From positions 186,001 to 250,000 of the forward strand of contig NZ_JBHTDD010000007.1 of assembly GCF_042666615.1 (NCBI RefSeq): a DNA stretch of 64,000 nt, in the 5' to 3' direction. Under the pieces are notes generated by a model. It was not told where the DNA came from, did not search any database, and saw nothing but the letters and a program-made list of their open reading frames with translations. The translations under genes and the position numbers were made by a program. The number at the start of each line of letters is the position of its first letter. Positions within the stretch are counted from its first letter, which is position 1. Positions 15,962 to 24,075 of the stretch are shown in pieces. The DNA comes from KBS50 sp042666615 (lineage in GTDB: Bacteria > Actinomycetota > Actinomycetes > Mycobacteriales > Micromonosporaceae).

Positions 15962-16948
15962 TCATGGTGGCGGAAGACGGGCGAAGACCCGCCGGTATGC
16001 CGCCGGGGTGGTGCCGACCCTGGCCTGGAACCGGCGTCGCAGGTTGAGCGCTGAGGAGAAGCCCACCCGTGCGGCGACCGTCTCCACCGGCAGGTCGGTG
16101 AGTTCGAGGAGCTGCCGGGCCGCGTCGACCCGCTGGTGGAGCAGCCATTGGCCGGGGCTGGTGCCGAGCTGCTCCTGGAAGTGTCGGGTGAGGGACCGTT
16201 CGGAGACCTTCGCCCGCCGGGCCAGTTCCGCCACGGACATCGGCTTGTCGAGCCGGCCGAGGGCCCACTCCAGCAGCGTCGAGAGGTTCTGTTCGACGGC
16301 CGGCACCGGCGGCACGCGGGCGTACTGGGCCTGGCCGCCCTCGCGCCTCGGGGGCATCACCATGTATCTGGCGATCTCCGCGGCATGCGCCGCGCCGTGG
16401 TCCTTGCGAACCACGTGCAGGCACAGGTCCGCTCCGGCGGCGCTCCCTGCCGTCGTCGCCACATCCCCGTGGTCTACGTAGAGGATGTCGGGTACGACCT
16501 CGATGTCGGGATACCGGGCCGCGAGTTCGGCGGCCCGCAGCCAGTGGGTGGTGGCCCGACGTCCGGCGAGCAACCCCGCCTCCGCGAGCACGAACGCCGC
16601 GTAGCAGATGGCGAGGATGCGCACCCCCCGGCCGTGCGCCTGTTTCAACGCGTCGAGGACGCGCGGCGGTACCTCGGGAGCCTGCCAGCCGGGGATGACG
16701 ATGGTGTCCGCCGAGCCGAGCGCCGCCAACCCTTCCGGTACGACGAGGTCGTAGCCGAGAAGGGTGGGCACGGGTCCCGGCTCTGGCGTGCACACGACAA
16801 ACTCGTAGCGAGCGGGCAGACCAGGCCGGCTCAGGCCGAACACCTCCCCGGCGCAGGCCAGCTCGAAAGGCGAAACGGGCGGGTTCACCAGCGCCGCGAC
16901 CCGGTGGGCCGGGGCCGCCGCGGTGGCCTGCTCAGGAGGGTGGGTCAT
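15962..16948 (-). CDS. GlxA-family AraC-type transcriptional regulator
   Basis: 328 residues from ATG 16948. The N-terminal DJ-1/PfpI-like domain (about 10-185) has the elbow RILAICYAAFVLAEAG, where Cys occupies the nucleophile position. The C-terminal AraC/XylS double HTH (about 220-325) includes MSVAELARRAKVSERSLTRHF and the family signature VAARVGFSSALNLRRRFQ. Proteins of this layout regulate amino-acid or quaternary-amine catabolism and stress genes. The SMR/azoreductase operon is upstream on the same strand but probably separate. Target and ligand unknown. Confidence 0.9.
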   Translation of the reverse strand: MTHPPEQATAAAPAHRVAALVNPPVSPFELACAGEVFGLSRPGLPARYEFVVCTPEPGPVPTLLGYDLVVPEGLAALGSADTIVIPGWQAPEVPPRVLDALKQAHGRGVRILAICYAAFVLAEAGLLAGRRATTHWLRAAELAARYPDIEVVPDILYVDHGDVATTAGSAAGADLCLHVVRKDHGAAHAAEIARYMVMPPRREGGQAQYARVPPVPAVEQNLSTLLEWALGRLDKPMSVAELARRAKVSERSLTRHFQEQLGTSPGQWLLHQRVDAARQLLELTDLPVETVAARVGFSSALNLRRRFQARVGTTPAAYRRVFARLPPP

Positions 16949-17072
16949 CGAGGTGCGCTCCACGATCTGTCGCTTGGTCCCGTACGACAGGAAGTGTCTC
17001 GGCGGCGTCGGCGGACCCGCAACGGCCACCGGGCCGGTGTGACGCGGCCCGCGACGTGTCCCGCCCCGCGGA

Positions 17073-17396
17073 TCAGCTCTCCGGGGTGGTCGCGTGGGAG
17101 AGGGCCACGCCCGCGATGATCAGGGTGAGCGCGGCGACCCGTCCCGGCGTCACGGGATCCTGGTGGACGACGATGCCGAGGGTGATGGCGCCGATGGCGC
17201 CGATGCCGGTGAAGACCGCGTACGCGGTGCCGACCGGGATCCCCTGCATCGCCAGGGACAGCAGGTAGACAGCGGTGGCGGCGAGGGCGAAACAGACAAG
17301 TGTCGGCAGTGGGCGGGTGAAGCCGACCGTCGGCTTGATGCTCTGCGACCAGGCGACCTCGACCAGGCCGGCGGCGATGAGCAATGCCCAGCTCAC
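17073..17396 (-). CDS. Small multidrug resistance (SMR) family transporter
   Basis: 107 residues with four transmembrane helices. The membrane-embedded Glu13 in LIAAGLVEVAWSQSIK is the proton/substrate site of the SMR family, and GIPVGTAYAVFTGIGAIGA (TM3) is the family signature, closest to the SugE/Gdx branch, which often exports guanidinium or quaternary ammonium compounds. The GTG start overlaps the azoreductase stop (GTGA), so the two are co-translated. Control by the divergent TetR is inferred from the twin operators upstream of azoR. Confidence 0.9.
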   Translation of the reverse strand: MSWALLIAAGLVEVAWSQSIKPTVGFTRPLPTLVCFALAATAVYLLSLAMQGIPVGTAYAVFTGIGAIGAITLGIVVHQDPVTPGRVAALTLIIAGVALSHATTPES

Positions 17397-18058
17397 AGCT
17401 CTCCGCCGATCTTCCGGGCCGCTGCCAGCGCGGTGGTGTGGGATGCGTCGTGGGCGTCGCGAAGCCGCGCGAGGCCCGGATCGAGACGGGCGTTGACGAG
17501 CTCGGTGCCGAGGAACGTCATCGCCTCGTCCGGGATGGCGAAATGCCCGACGAAGAAGTCGCGTAGGTAGCGCTCCTGGTGGTCGACCGGGTGACGCGGG
17601 GTGCCGGGCCCATAGGCCCCGCCGCGCGCGTACGCCACCACGAACCGCCGTCCGGTCAGCGCCATCTTGGGGAACGTCACCTGATCGATCCACGCCTTGA
17701 GCGAGGCGGGGATGGAGTAGTTGTACATCGGAGTGGCGATCAGGATCGTGTCGGCGGCCACCATCTCGTCGAGCAGCGGTTCGACGACTGCCCAGGCCCT
17801 GGCCTGGGCCGGTGTCCGCACCGCCTCCGGGTAGCGCGCGATGTCGGTTATCTGGTGGGCCAGGATGTGGTCGCACAGCTCGGTCCAGGCCTCGTCGATC
17901 TGCGGGACCGGGGTGAGTGCCAGATCCCGGTGGACGTACCTGCCGTCCGGGTGGGACGAGCGCCAGGCGTCGGCGACGGCGTCCCCGACCTCCCGGCTGA
18001 AGGAGTGTCGCCGGGCGCTGGCGTCGATATGCAGCAACGTCCGAGTGGTGAGGGGCAT
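17393..18058 (-). CDS. azoR: FMN-dependent NADH-azoreductase
   Basis: 221 residues of flavodoxin-like fold. LLHIDASARRHSFSRE near the N-terminus binds the FMN phosphate, IATPMYNYSIPASLKAWIDQV (about 103-123) is the AzoR signature, and AYARGGAYGPG binds the isoalloxazine region. It reduces azo bonds and quinones with NADH in the cytoplasm. ATG 18058 has a GGAGA site upstream. It is the first gene of a two-gene operon with the SMR exporter, a reduce-and-export pair for quinone-like or azo toxins, facing a TetR repressor. Confidence 0.9.
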   Translation of the reverse strand: MPLTTRTLLHIDASARRHSFSREVGDAVADAWRSSHPDGRYVHRDLALTPVPQIDEAWTELCDHILAHQITDIARYPEAVRTPAQARAWAVVEPLLDEMVAADTILIATPMYNYSIPASLKAWIDQVTFPKMALTGRRFVVAYARGGAYGPGTPRHPVDHQERYLRDFFVGHFAIPDEAMTFLGTELVNARLDPGLARLRDAHDASHTTALAAARKIGGEL

Positions 18059-18087
18059 GGTGCGTCTCCTGACCGGTGAGAGATAAG

Positions 18088-18137
18088 CGGACATGGTGTC
18101 CGGATAGCTCCACCGTATCAAACGGACGGCACGTCCG
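18088..18137. promoter_or_regulatory. Twin operators CGGAC-N5-GTCCG
   Basis: CGGACATGGTGTCCG (18088-18102) and CGGACGGCACGTCCG (18123-18137) share the palindrome CGGAC-N5-GTCCG, with starts 35 bp apart. They lie between azoR and the divergent tetR gene. The second ends 18 bp before the -10-like TAGGCT (18156-18161), which precedes the GTG start by six bases. They are the likely binding sites of the TetR protein. Confidence 0.75.
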
Positions 18138-18167
18138 GTTACTGTCCCGCTGCCGTAGGCTGGATCC

Positions 18168-18731
18168 GTGGCGACGAAGGAACGGGCGGACGCGGCCCGC
18201 AACCGGGCGAAGGTGCTCAGCGCCGCCGCCCAGCTGTTCGCGGCGGGCAGCCCCGGGGCGGTCACAATGGAGGACATCGCCCGCGCCGCCGGAGTCGGCC
18301 GGGGCACCCTCTACCGCCGTTACCCGGATGTGGCGTCCGTCGCGGCGGCGCTGCTCGACGAACACGAACGACGCCTGCAGGGTGAGCTGCTGCGCGGCGA
18401 TCTGCCGCTGGGCCCTGGAGCGCCACCGCACGAGCGGCTCGCCGCCTTCCTCGCCGCGATGGTCGACCTGCTGGGCCAGCACAGCCATCTCGTCCTGGGC
18501 GCCGAGGGTGGATCGAGGCGGTTCGCCGTCGGCGCCTACGGCTTCTGGCGCGCCCATGTCCTCGCGCTGCTGCGGCAGGCCGGCACGCCCGACCCCGAGG
18601 CCCTCGCGGACACCCTGCTCGCACCCCTGGCGCCGGAGGTCTTCCGCCACCAGCAGGCCCAGGGCATCACGGCCGAGCGACTCAAGGCCGCCCTCACCCG
18701 GCTCGCGCAGGTGGCCACGGGTACGCGTTGA
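18168..18731 (+). CDS. TetR family transcriptional regulator of the azoreductase/SMR operon
   Basis: 187 residues, with an N-terminal TetR HTH (about 10-60: RAKVLSAAAQLFAAG and MEDIARAAGVGRGTLYRRYPD) and an all-helical ligand-binding domain. The GTG start is six bases after TAGGCT, indicating a leaderless message. Two identical-plan operators lie between it and azoR, making it the probable repressor of that operon and of itself. The inducer is probably a quinone, azo or cationic compound, inferred from the target genes. Confidence 0.9.
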   Translation: MATKERADAARNRAKVLSAAAQLFAAGSPGAVTMEDIARAAGVGRGTLYRRYPDVASVAAALLDEHERRLQGELLRGDLPLGPGAPPHERLAAFLAAMVDLLGQHSHLVLGAEGGSRRFAVGAYGFWRAHVLALLRQAGTPDPEALADTLLAPLAPEVFRHQQAQGITAERLKAALTRLAQVATGTR

Positions 18732-18910
18732 CCCGCTGACTCCCCCGGGCCACCCAGGGCCTCGATCACGGAATCGGTCTGCGCGGGGGTGGAGCGGCCA
18801 ATGGGCCGGCGGACGGGGCCGGGTCAATCCTTCGTCCCGTACGCTGATACGGGCGAATTACCCCATAAGTGGCGTTGGTTGAGTAATGGTGTTGATCGGA
18901 AGGGGTGCGG

Positions 18911-21640
18911 ATGGCCACCGAGGCGGCCGAGTCGACCCGGGATGCTCATCACGGCATGTCCATCCACGAGGTCGTGACGCTGCTCGGCACGGACTCCGAC
19001 GCCGGGTTGCCCGCCGCCGAGGCGGCCGACCGGTTACGCCGGTACGGCGACAACACGCTTCCCACCTCCACCGGTGGCGGCACGGTGCGGCGCGTTCTAC
19101 GGCAGTTCCACAATCCGCTGATCTACGTGCTGATCGCCGCGACCGTCGTCACGGCGGTCCTCCGCGAGTATCCCGACGCGGCGGTGATTCTCGCGGTCGT
19201 GCTGACCAACGCCGGGATCGGCTTCGTGCAGGAGTCGAGGGCCGAAGCGGCCCTGGACAGCCTGCGGCGGATGGTGCGCACCGAGGCCCGGGTCGTCCGG
19301 GACGACAAGCGGCGCACCGTACCCTCGGCGGACCTGGTGCCGGGTGACCTGGTCGCGCTGGAGGCCGGTGACAAGGTACCGGCCGACCTACGCCTCATCC
19401 GCGTGACAGAGCTGCGGGTGGACGAGTCCGCCCTGACCGGCGAGTCCGCGCCGGTGAACAAGGACGAGGCCGAGCTTCCCGAGGTCACCGCCGTAGCGGA
19501 CCGGCGCAACATGGTCTATTCCGGCACCTTCGTCACGACCGGCGGCGGAGCCGGTATCGCCGTGGCCACCGGTGCCCAGACGGAACTGGGGCAGATCCAC
19601 CGCCTTGTGGGTTCGGCCGAGGTCCTCGCCACTCCGCTGACCCGGAAACTCGCCCGGTTCAGCAAGGCGCTCACCGTGGTGATCCTGTTACTGGCCGCAG
19701 TGACGTTCGGCATCGGGCTGGTGCGCGGGCAGGACGCCACGGACACCTTCACCGCTGCGGTCGCCCTCGCCGTGGGGGCGATCCCGGAGGGGTTGCCGGC
19801 GGCGGTCACCATCACGCTGGCCATCGGGGTGACCCGGATGGCGCGCCGCCGCGCGGTCGTCCGGCGGCTACCCGCCATCGAGACGCTGGGCAGCACCACG
19901 GTGATCTGCTCGGACAAGACCGGCACGCTCACCGAGAACCAGATGACGGTGAAGATCGTCTGGACCACGACGGGGAGGTTCGAGGTCACGGGTTCGGGCT
20001 ACGCACCGGACGGCGAGGTGCGGGACAACGCGGGAGAAGAGGTCGCCATAGCCGCCAGCCCAGCGCTGCGCTGGTCCCTGCTCGCCGGTGCCGCCTGCAA
20101 CGACGCCCGCATCCACCAGGCGGACGGGACATGGCAGGTCGCCGGTGATCCGACCGAGGGCGCGATGCTGGTGGCGGCGTCGAAGGGCGGCTTGGACCCC
20201 GAGTCGGTCGGGGAAACCCACCCCCGCCGCGCGACGATCCCCTTCAGCTCCGAACGGCAGTACATGGCCACCCTCCACGATCAGCGGGACGCCAACGAGC
20301 TGGTGGTGCTCGTGAAGGGCGGCGTCGAGCGGGTGGTGTCGATGTGCCATCAGCAGGTGGGAGCCGACGGGTCGGGGCAAGCCCTCGACACCTCGGCGGT
20401 ATTGGTTGCGGCCGAGGAGTTGGCAGCACAGGGGTTACGGGTCCTGGCCACCGCCATGCGTCCGGTGACCGAGCCGGCGGAGTTCGACGAGCAGGCGCTG
20501 CCCGGCACGCTCGTCTTCACCGGACTCCAGGCGATGCTCGATCCGCCCCGGCCGGCAGCCGCGCCAGCGGTGCGCGCGTGCCACACGGCGGGCATCGCGG
20601 TCAAGATGATCACCGGTGACCACGCGACGACGGCGCGGGCCATCGCCCGCCGCCTGGGCATCGCCGGAGACGGGTCCGGACGTATCCTCTCCGGCTCGGA
20701 ACTGGCCGAACTGCCCGGAGCCGAACTCGCCGACACGGTTGACCAGACCGACGTGTTCGCCCGGGTATCCCCGGAACAGAAGCTCCGCCTCATCGAGAGT
20801 CTGCAACACCGCGGGCACGTGGTGGCGGTCACCGGCGACGGGGTCAACGACGCGCCGGCGCTGCGCCAGGCGGACATCGGCGTCGCCATGGCCCGCACCG
20901 GGACGGAGGTGGCCAAGGAAGCCGCCGATATGGTCCTCACCGACGACGACTTCGCCACCATCGAGGCGGCCGTCGAAGAGGGCCGGGGCGTCTTCGACAA
21001 CCTGACCAAGTTCATCGTGTGGACACTCCCGACGAACCTCGGCGAGGGTCTGGTGATCCTCGTCGCCATCGCTCTGGGGACCGCACTGCCACTGTTGCCC
21101 ACCCAGATCCTGTGGATCAACATGACGACGGCCGTGCTCCTCGGACTCATGCTGGCGTTCGAGCCCAAGGAGAGTGGGATCATGGACCGGCCACCACGGG
21201 ATCCCGGCCAACCTCTGCTCACCAACATGTTGATCCTGCGGATCCTGCTGGTCGGCGGCATCCTCGTCACCGCCACCTGGTGGATCTTCCAGTGGGAACT
21301 GGATCACGGCGCCAGTACCGCCGAGGCCCGAACCGCGGCGCTCAACCTGTTCGTCGTCGTCGAGGTCTTCTACCTGTTCGGCTGCCGATCACTTACCAAG
21401 TCCGCCTGGCGGATCGGCCTGCTCTCCAATCGCTGGATCCTGCTCGGCATCACCCTGCAGGCCCTCGGTCAAGCCGCCATCACCTACCTGCCCGTCATGA
21501 ACCGGGTGTTCGCCACGGCGCCCGTCCGCGGGTCGGCCTGGCTGTACATCGTCGTCGCCGGTCTGCTCACCACCCTGGTGGTCGCCGCCGACAAGCGGCT
21601 GCGCCAGCGGATCGGACGAGGCGCGTCGGGCGTCGCCTGA
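18911..21640 (+). CDS. P-type cation-transporting ATPase (P2 type)
   Basis: 909 residues with the full P2-ATPase order: cation_ATPase_N domain (about 15-75), TM1-2, actuator with TGES near 175, TM3-4 with PEGLPAAVT, the phosphorylated Asp335 in CSDKTGTLTEN, nucleotide-binding domain with KGGVERV, hinge TGDGVNDAPAL near 640, and a C-terminal six-helix region. The PEGLP and late NMTTAVLLGLMLAFEP segments suggest Ca2+ (SERCA/PMR1-like) or monovalent-cation pumping; the ion is not certain. ATG 18911 was chosen for its spacing from GGAAGG (18898-18903); GTG 18905 is the alternative. It appears monocistronic. Confidence 0.92.
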   Translation: MATEAAESTRDAHHGMSIHEVVTLLGTDSDAGLPAAEAADRLRRYGDNTLPTSTGGGTVRRVLRQFHNPLIYVLIAATVVTAVLREYPDAAVILAVVLTNAGIGFVQESRAEAALDSLRRMVRTEARVVRDDKRRTVPSADLVPGDLVALEAGDKVPADLRLIRVTELRVDESALTGESAPVNKDEAELPEVTAVADRRNMVYSGTFVTTGGGAGIAVATGAQTELGQIHRLVGSAEVLATPLTRKLARFSKALTVVILLLAAVTFGIGLVRGQDATDTFTAAVALAVGAIPEGLPAAVTITLAIGVTRMARRRAVVRRLPAIETLGSTTVICSDKTGTLTENQMTVKIVWTTTGRFEVTGSGYAPDGEVRDNAGEEVAIAASPALRWSLLAGAACNDARIHQADGTWQVAGDPTEGAMLVAASKGGLDPESVGETHPRRATIPFSSERQYMATLHDQRDANELVVLVKGGVERVVSMCHQQVGADGSGQALDTSAVLVAAEELAAQGLRVLATAMRPVTEPAEFDEQALPGTLVFTGLQAMLDPPRPAAAPAVRACHTAGIAVKMITGDHATTARAIARRLGIAGDGSGRILSGSELAELPGAELADTVDQTDVFARVSPEQKLRLIESLQHRGHVVAVTGDGVNDAPALRQADIGVAMARTGTEVAKEAADMVLTDDDFATIEAAVEEGRGVFDNLTKFIVWTLPTNLGEGLVILVAIALGTALPLLPTQILWINMTTAVLLGLMLAFEPKESGIMDRPPRDPGQPLLTNMLILRILLVGGILVTATWWIFQWELDHGASTAEARTAALNLFVVVEVFYLFGCRSLTKSAWRIGLLSNRWILLGITLQALGQAAITYLPVMNRVFATAPVRGSAWLYIVVAGLLTTLVVAADKRLRQRIGRGASGVA

Positions 21641-21738
21641 GCCGGCGGCGAGGTCGTCGTACCGCGTCACCGTGGGGAGGGCGGTGCCCGCGTAGGGGCG
21701 GTGCCGGCGGCCGCCCACCCGGCGGTCCCGGGAGCGGC

Positions 21739-22434
21739 TCAGTGACTCAGCGCGATCCGGATCGCGAGGACGATCAGGATCAGCCCGGTCAGCCGCTCGA
21801 TCGCCCTGAGCACCGGTGGGCGGGTCAACCAGGGGTGCAGCCGGTCGATGAGCAGGATGTAGCAGGCCCACCAGAGCACCGCGAGGCCGATGAACGTGGC
21901 GGCCAGCACCGCCGTGCGGGCCGCCGCGCCGTCGCCGGGCTTGACGAACTGCGGGACGAACGAGACGTAGAAGACGACCACCTTGACGTTCAGCAGCTGG
22001 CTGGTGACGCCCATGACGAACGAGCGGCGGGCCACGTGCGGATCCTCGGCCACCGGGGCGTTGCGGGCCGGCTCGGTCGCGTCCAAGCCGGTGCCGGCCC
22101 CACCCGCCGCCACTGTTACGGGTTGCGTGGCCGGCGCCGCCCGCCGGGGCCGGGTCGCCCACAGGATCGTGCCGCCCAGATAGAGCAGGTACAGGGCGCC
22201 GGCGACACGCAACGCGGTGTAGAGCCCGGGGGAGGAGACCAGCAGCGCCGACAGGCCGGCTGTGGCGAGCGACGCGTGCACCAGAGCGGCCGCGAACAGG
22301 CCGGCCAGCACGACGAAGCCCGCCTGCCGCCCGTACCGGACGGTCTGCCTGGTGACCAGGGCGAAGTCCACTCCCGGCACGATAATGATCAGCAAGCTGG
22401 CCGCGATGAAACTGACGATCTGGAGGTCAGACAT
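21739..22434 (-). CDS. LysE/RhtB family amino-acid exporter
   Basis: 231 residues with six hydrophobic segments and the LysE-type N-terminus (FIAASLLIIIVPGVDFALV). The cytoplasmic loop at about 110-145 is longer than usual and rich in Ala/Gly/Pro. The family exports basic or neutral amino acids and analogues. ATG 22434 overlaps the stop of the preceding gene by 8 nt (ATGTCTGA), so it is the last gene of the coupled hydrazine-type operon. It may export lysine, a lysine-derived by-product or the hydrazine product. The stop is followed by a convergent gap to the P-type ATPase. Confidence 0.88.
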   Translation of the reverse strand: MSDLQIVSFIAASLLIIIVPGVDFALVTRQTVRYGRQAGFVVLAGLFAAALVHASLATAGLSALLVSSPGLYTALRVAGALYLLYLGGTILWATRPRRAAPATQPVTVAAGGAGTGLDATEPARNAPVAEDPHVARRSFVMGVTSQLLNVKVVVFYVSFVPQFVKPGDGAAARTAVLAATFIGLAVLWWACYILLIDRLHPWLTRPPVLRAIERLTGLILIVLAIRIALSH

Positions 22435-22816
22435 GCCGCCCGCCCTTCCGCGGTCCGACGAGGGTCGGCGCGGCCTCCTCGATGACGGACACGCCGCTGT
22501 CGCGGCGCGGTCCGTGCCGGCGCCAGTTCTCGCGGAGCCTGATCCGGCCGTCCGGCAGCCGCTCGGGACGCGAGACACACTCCCCGACGACGATGGTGCC
22601 GTCGGTGAGCACCTCCAGGTACGCGAAGCGCACCACGCCCTCGGCGTCGCAGGTCCCCGCCAGCGAGCCGCGTCGTACGGTCCCGCCGGTGATCTCCCCC
22701 CAGACCAGGTCGCCGCGCTGGTGGTAGTGCCCCGTCAGTGGCGCCACGCCGGCGTCGTCGGTCCCGACGTGGTCGACGGAAACGAAGACCTTGTCGTCGT
22801 AGTCGAACGCCGCCAT
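22427..22816 (-). CDS. Small YHQ/GDLVW-type protein (n-acetylglutamate-synthase-like family)
   Basis: 129 residues with repeating short beta strands: GHYHQRGDLVWGEITGGTVRRG (29-50), SLAGTCDAEGVVRFAYLEV and ERLPDGRIRLRENWRRH. This matches a family often labelled n-acetylglutamate synthase, although no GNAT fold is visible and the name is probably a legacy label. It looks like a small beta-barrel binding protein. The start shares one base with the lysine hydroxylase stop (TGATG), and its own stop overlaps the LysE start. A role in the operon's pathway is inferred from tight coupling only. Confidence 0.75.
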   Translation of the reverse strand: MAAFDYDDKVFVSVDHVGTDDAGVAPLTGHYHQRGDLVWGEITGGTVRRGSLAGTCDAEGVVRFAYLEVLTDGTIVVGECVSRPERLPDGRIRLRENWRRHGPRRDSGVSVIEEAAPTLVGPRKGGRHV

Positions 22817-24075
22817 CACGCCCACCGGGTGCTCAGATAGTCGTCGTGGAACCGGCAGACGGCGCGACCGGCGATGGAGTTCAGCACCATCGCGCTGCGG
22901 ATCGGCAGGATGCTGAGGTTGGAGTCGACCAGCCCCTGGACGTATCGCCCCCGGTTCAGCACGAAGATTTTGTGGTCGTCGGCGTGTTTCCACCGGATCG
23001 AGTAGTCCGACTCGATTATTGGTTCACCGCGCTCGTCGACGTCGACAAGCGCGGACAGTTCCGGATCGAAGGGCAGCGGGGCCAGCCGCCGCCCGGCCGC
23101 GACGACCAGGTTCACCGCCCGGTGCCGTTCCTCGCCACTGCCGGCCGTGAGGCAATCCAGCTCGATCTCCCCGTCCAGCTGTCGGGCCCCGGTCACGGTG
23201 CGACTCGGCACGATGATCACCGGGAACCGTCCGGTACGCAGCCGCTCCTCGTAGTTGTGCTGGTAGATGCCCCGCAACGTACCGGGCGAAATGCCGTCGC
23301 TGGTCAGGATCTGACCGGAGACGAGGCGTTCGCGCACGTCCCGCGACAGGGCGAGGAACGCCTCCTGGTAGGCGGGCCGGTACAGGTCGTTGGCCGAGGG
23401 GGAGTCCTCCAGCGGCGCGAACCAGGACCGCCGACCGATCCACCTGATGTCGCGGCAGCCCCGGCCCAGCAACGCCGCGACGCACTCCGCGCTGGTCTGG
23501 CCGCTGCCGATCACGATCCACGGCGAGTCCGGCTCGTCCGGCACGGTCGCCAGACGTTTGTCCAACTCGTCGGCGACGAAGACGTGCCGGGGATCGAGGG
23601 CGCTCAGGAAGTCGGGTACGAACGGCACGGTGCCGGTGCCGAGCACCAGGTGCTGGGAGCGGGCGACGGCCTCCCCGCCGCTCAGGCTGACGAGCGCGCC
23701 GTCGAAGTCCACCTGGTCGATCCGGGTGCCGTAGGAGATCAGCGGCAGTTGGCCCGCCGCCCACACCAGATACTGCTGGTACTCGACGCGGGGGATGGTG
23801 TCGAACCCGGCACCCAGCAGGGCGTAGACCTTACCGGTGGTCACCAGGTAGTTGAGGAACGACAGGGGGTGGGTGGGGTCGTAGAGCGAGACCAGGTCCT
23901 TGACCCAGCCGGTCTGCATGCGCACACCGCTGTGCAGCATCCCGTCGTGCCACCCCGGCCGGTCGCGGGACTCGAACAGGGCGATCTCCTGCGGCGCGAG
24001 CACGCCGTACATCGCCGCGAGGCTCAGGTTGGCGGGCCCCGCGCCAATTCCCACTGTGTGATAGGTCTGTGTCAT
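22816..24075 (-). CDS. L-lysine N6-monooxygenase (flavin-dependent N-hydroxylase)
   Basis: 419 residues of the SidA/IucD/PvdA class. The FAD site is GIGAGPANLSLAA (9-21), with the substrate/FAD loop LSFLNYLVTTGK (71-82), the NADPH site GSGQTSAECV (190-199), and the late ATGY-like motif represented by VVAAGRR. It should convert lysine (or ornithine) to the N-hydroxy amine with NADPH and O2. Siderophore use is the common context, but no NIS or NRPS genes are near. The immediate partners are a MetRS-like enzyme, a cupin and a DAO-type oxidase, as in hydrazinoacetate biosynthesis, where N6-hydroxylysine is the first intermediate. ATG 24075; AGAGGCAG lies upstream. Lysine is inferred from context. 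Confidence 0.88.
   Translation of the reverse strand: MTQTYHTVGIGAGPANLSLAAMYGVLAPQEIALFESRDRPGWHDGMLHSGVRMQTGWVKDLVSLYDPTHPLSFLNYLVTTGKVYALLGAGFDTIPRVEYQQYLVWAAGQLPLISYGTRIDQVDFDGALVSLSGGEAVARSQHLVLGTGTVPFVPDFLSALDPRHVFVADELDKRLATVPDEPDSPWIVIGSGQTSAECVAALLGRGCRDIRWIGRRSWFAPLEDSPSANDLYRPAYQEAFLALSRDVRERLVSGQILTSDGISPGTLRGIYQHNYEERLRTGRFPVIIVPSRTVTGARQLDGEIELDCLTAGSGEERHRAVNLVVAAGRRLAPLPFDPELSALVDVDERGEPIIESDYSIRWKHADDHKIFVLNRGRYVQGLVDSNLSILPIRSAMVLNSIAGRAVCRFHDDYLSTRWA

Noticed and set aside
22816..24075. Siderophore biosynthesis as the role of the N-hydroxylase
   Set aside because: No IucA/IucC-type synthetase, NRPS, acyltransferase or iron transporter nearby, while cupin, MetRS-like and DAO partners fit hydrazine formation.
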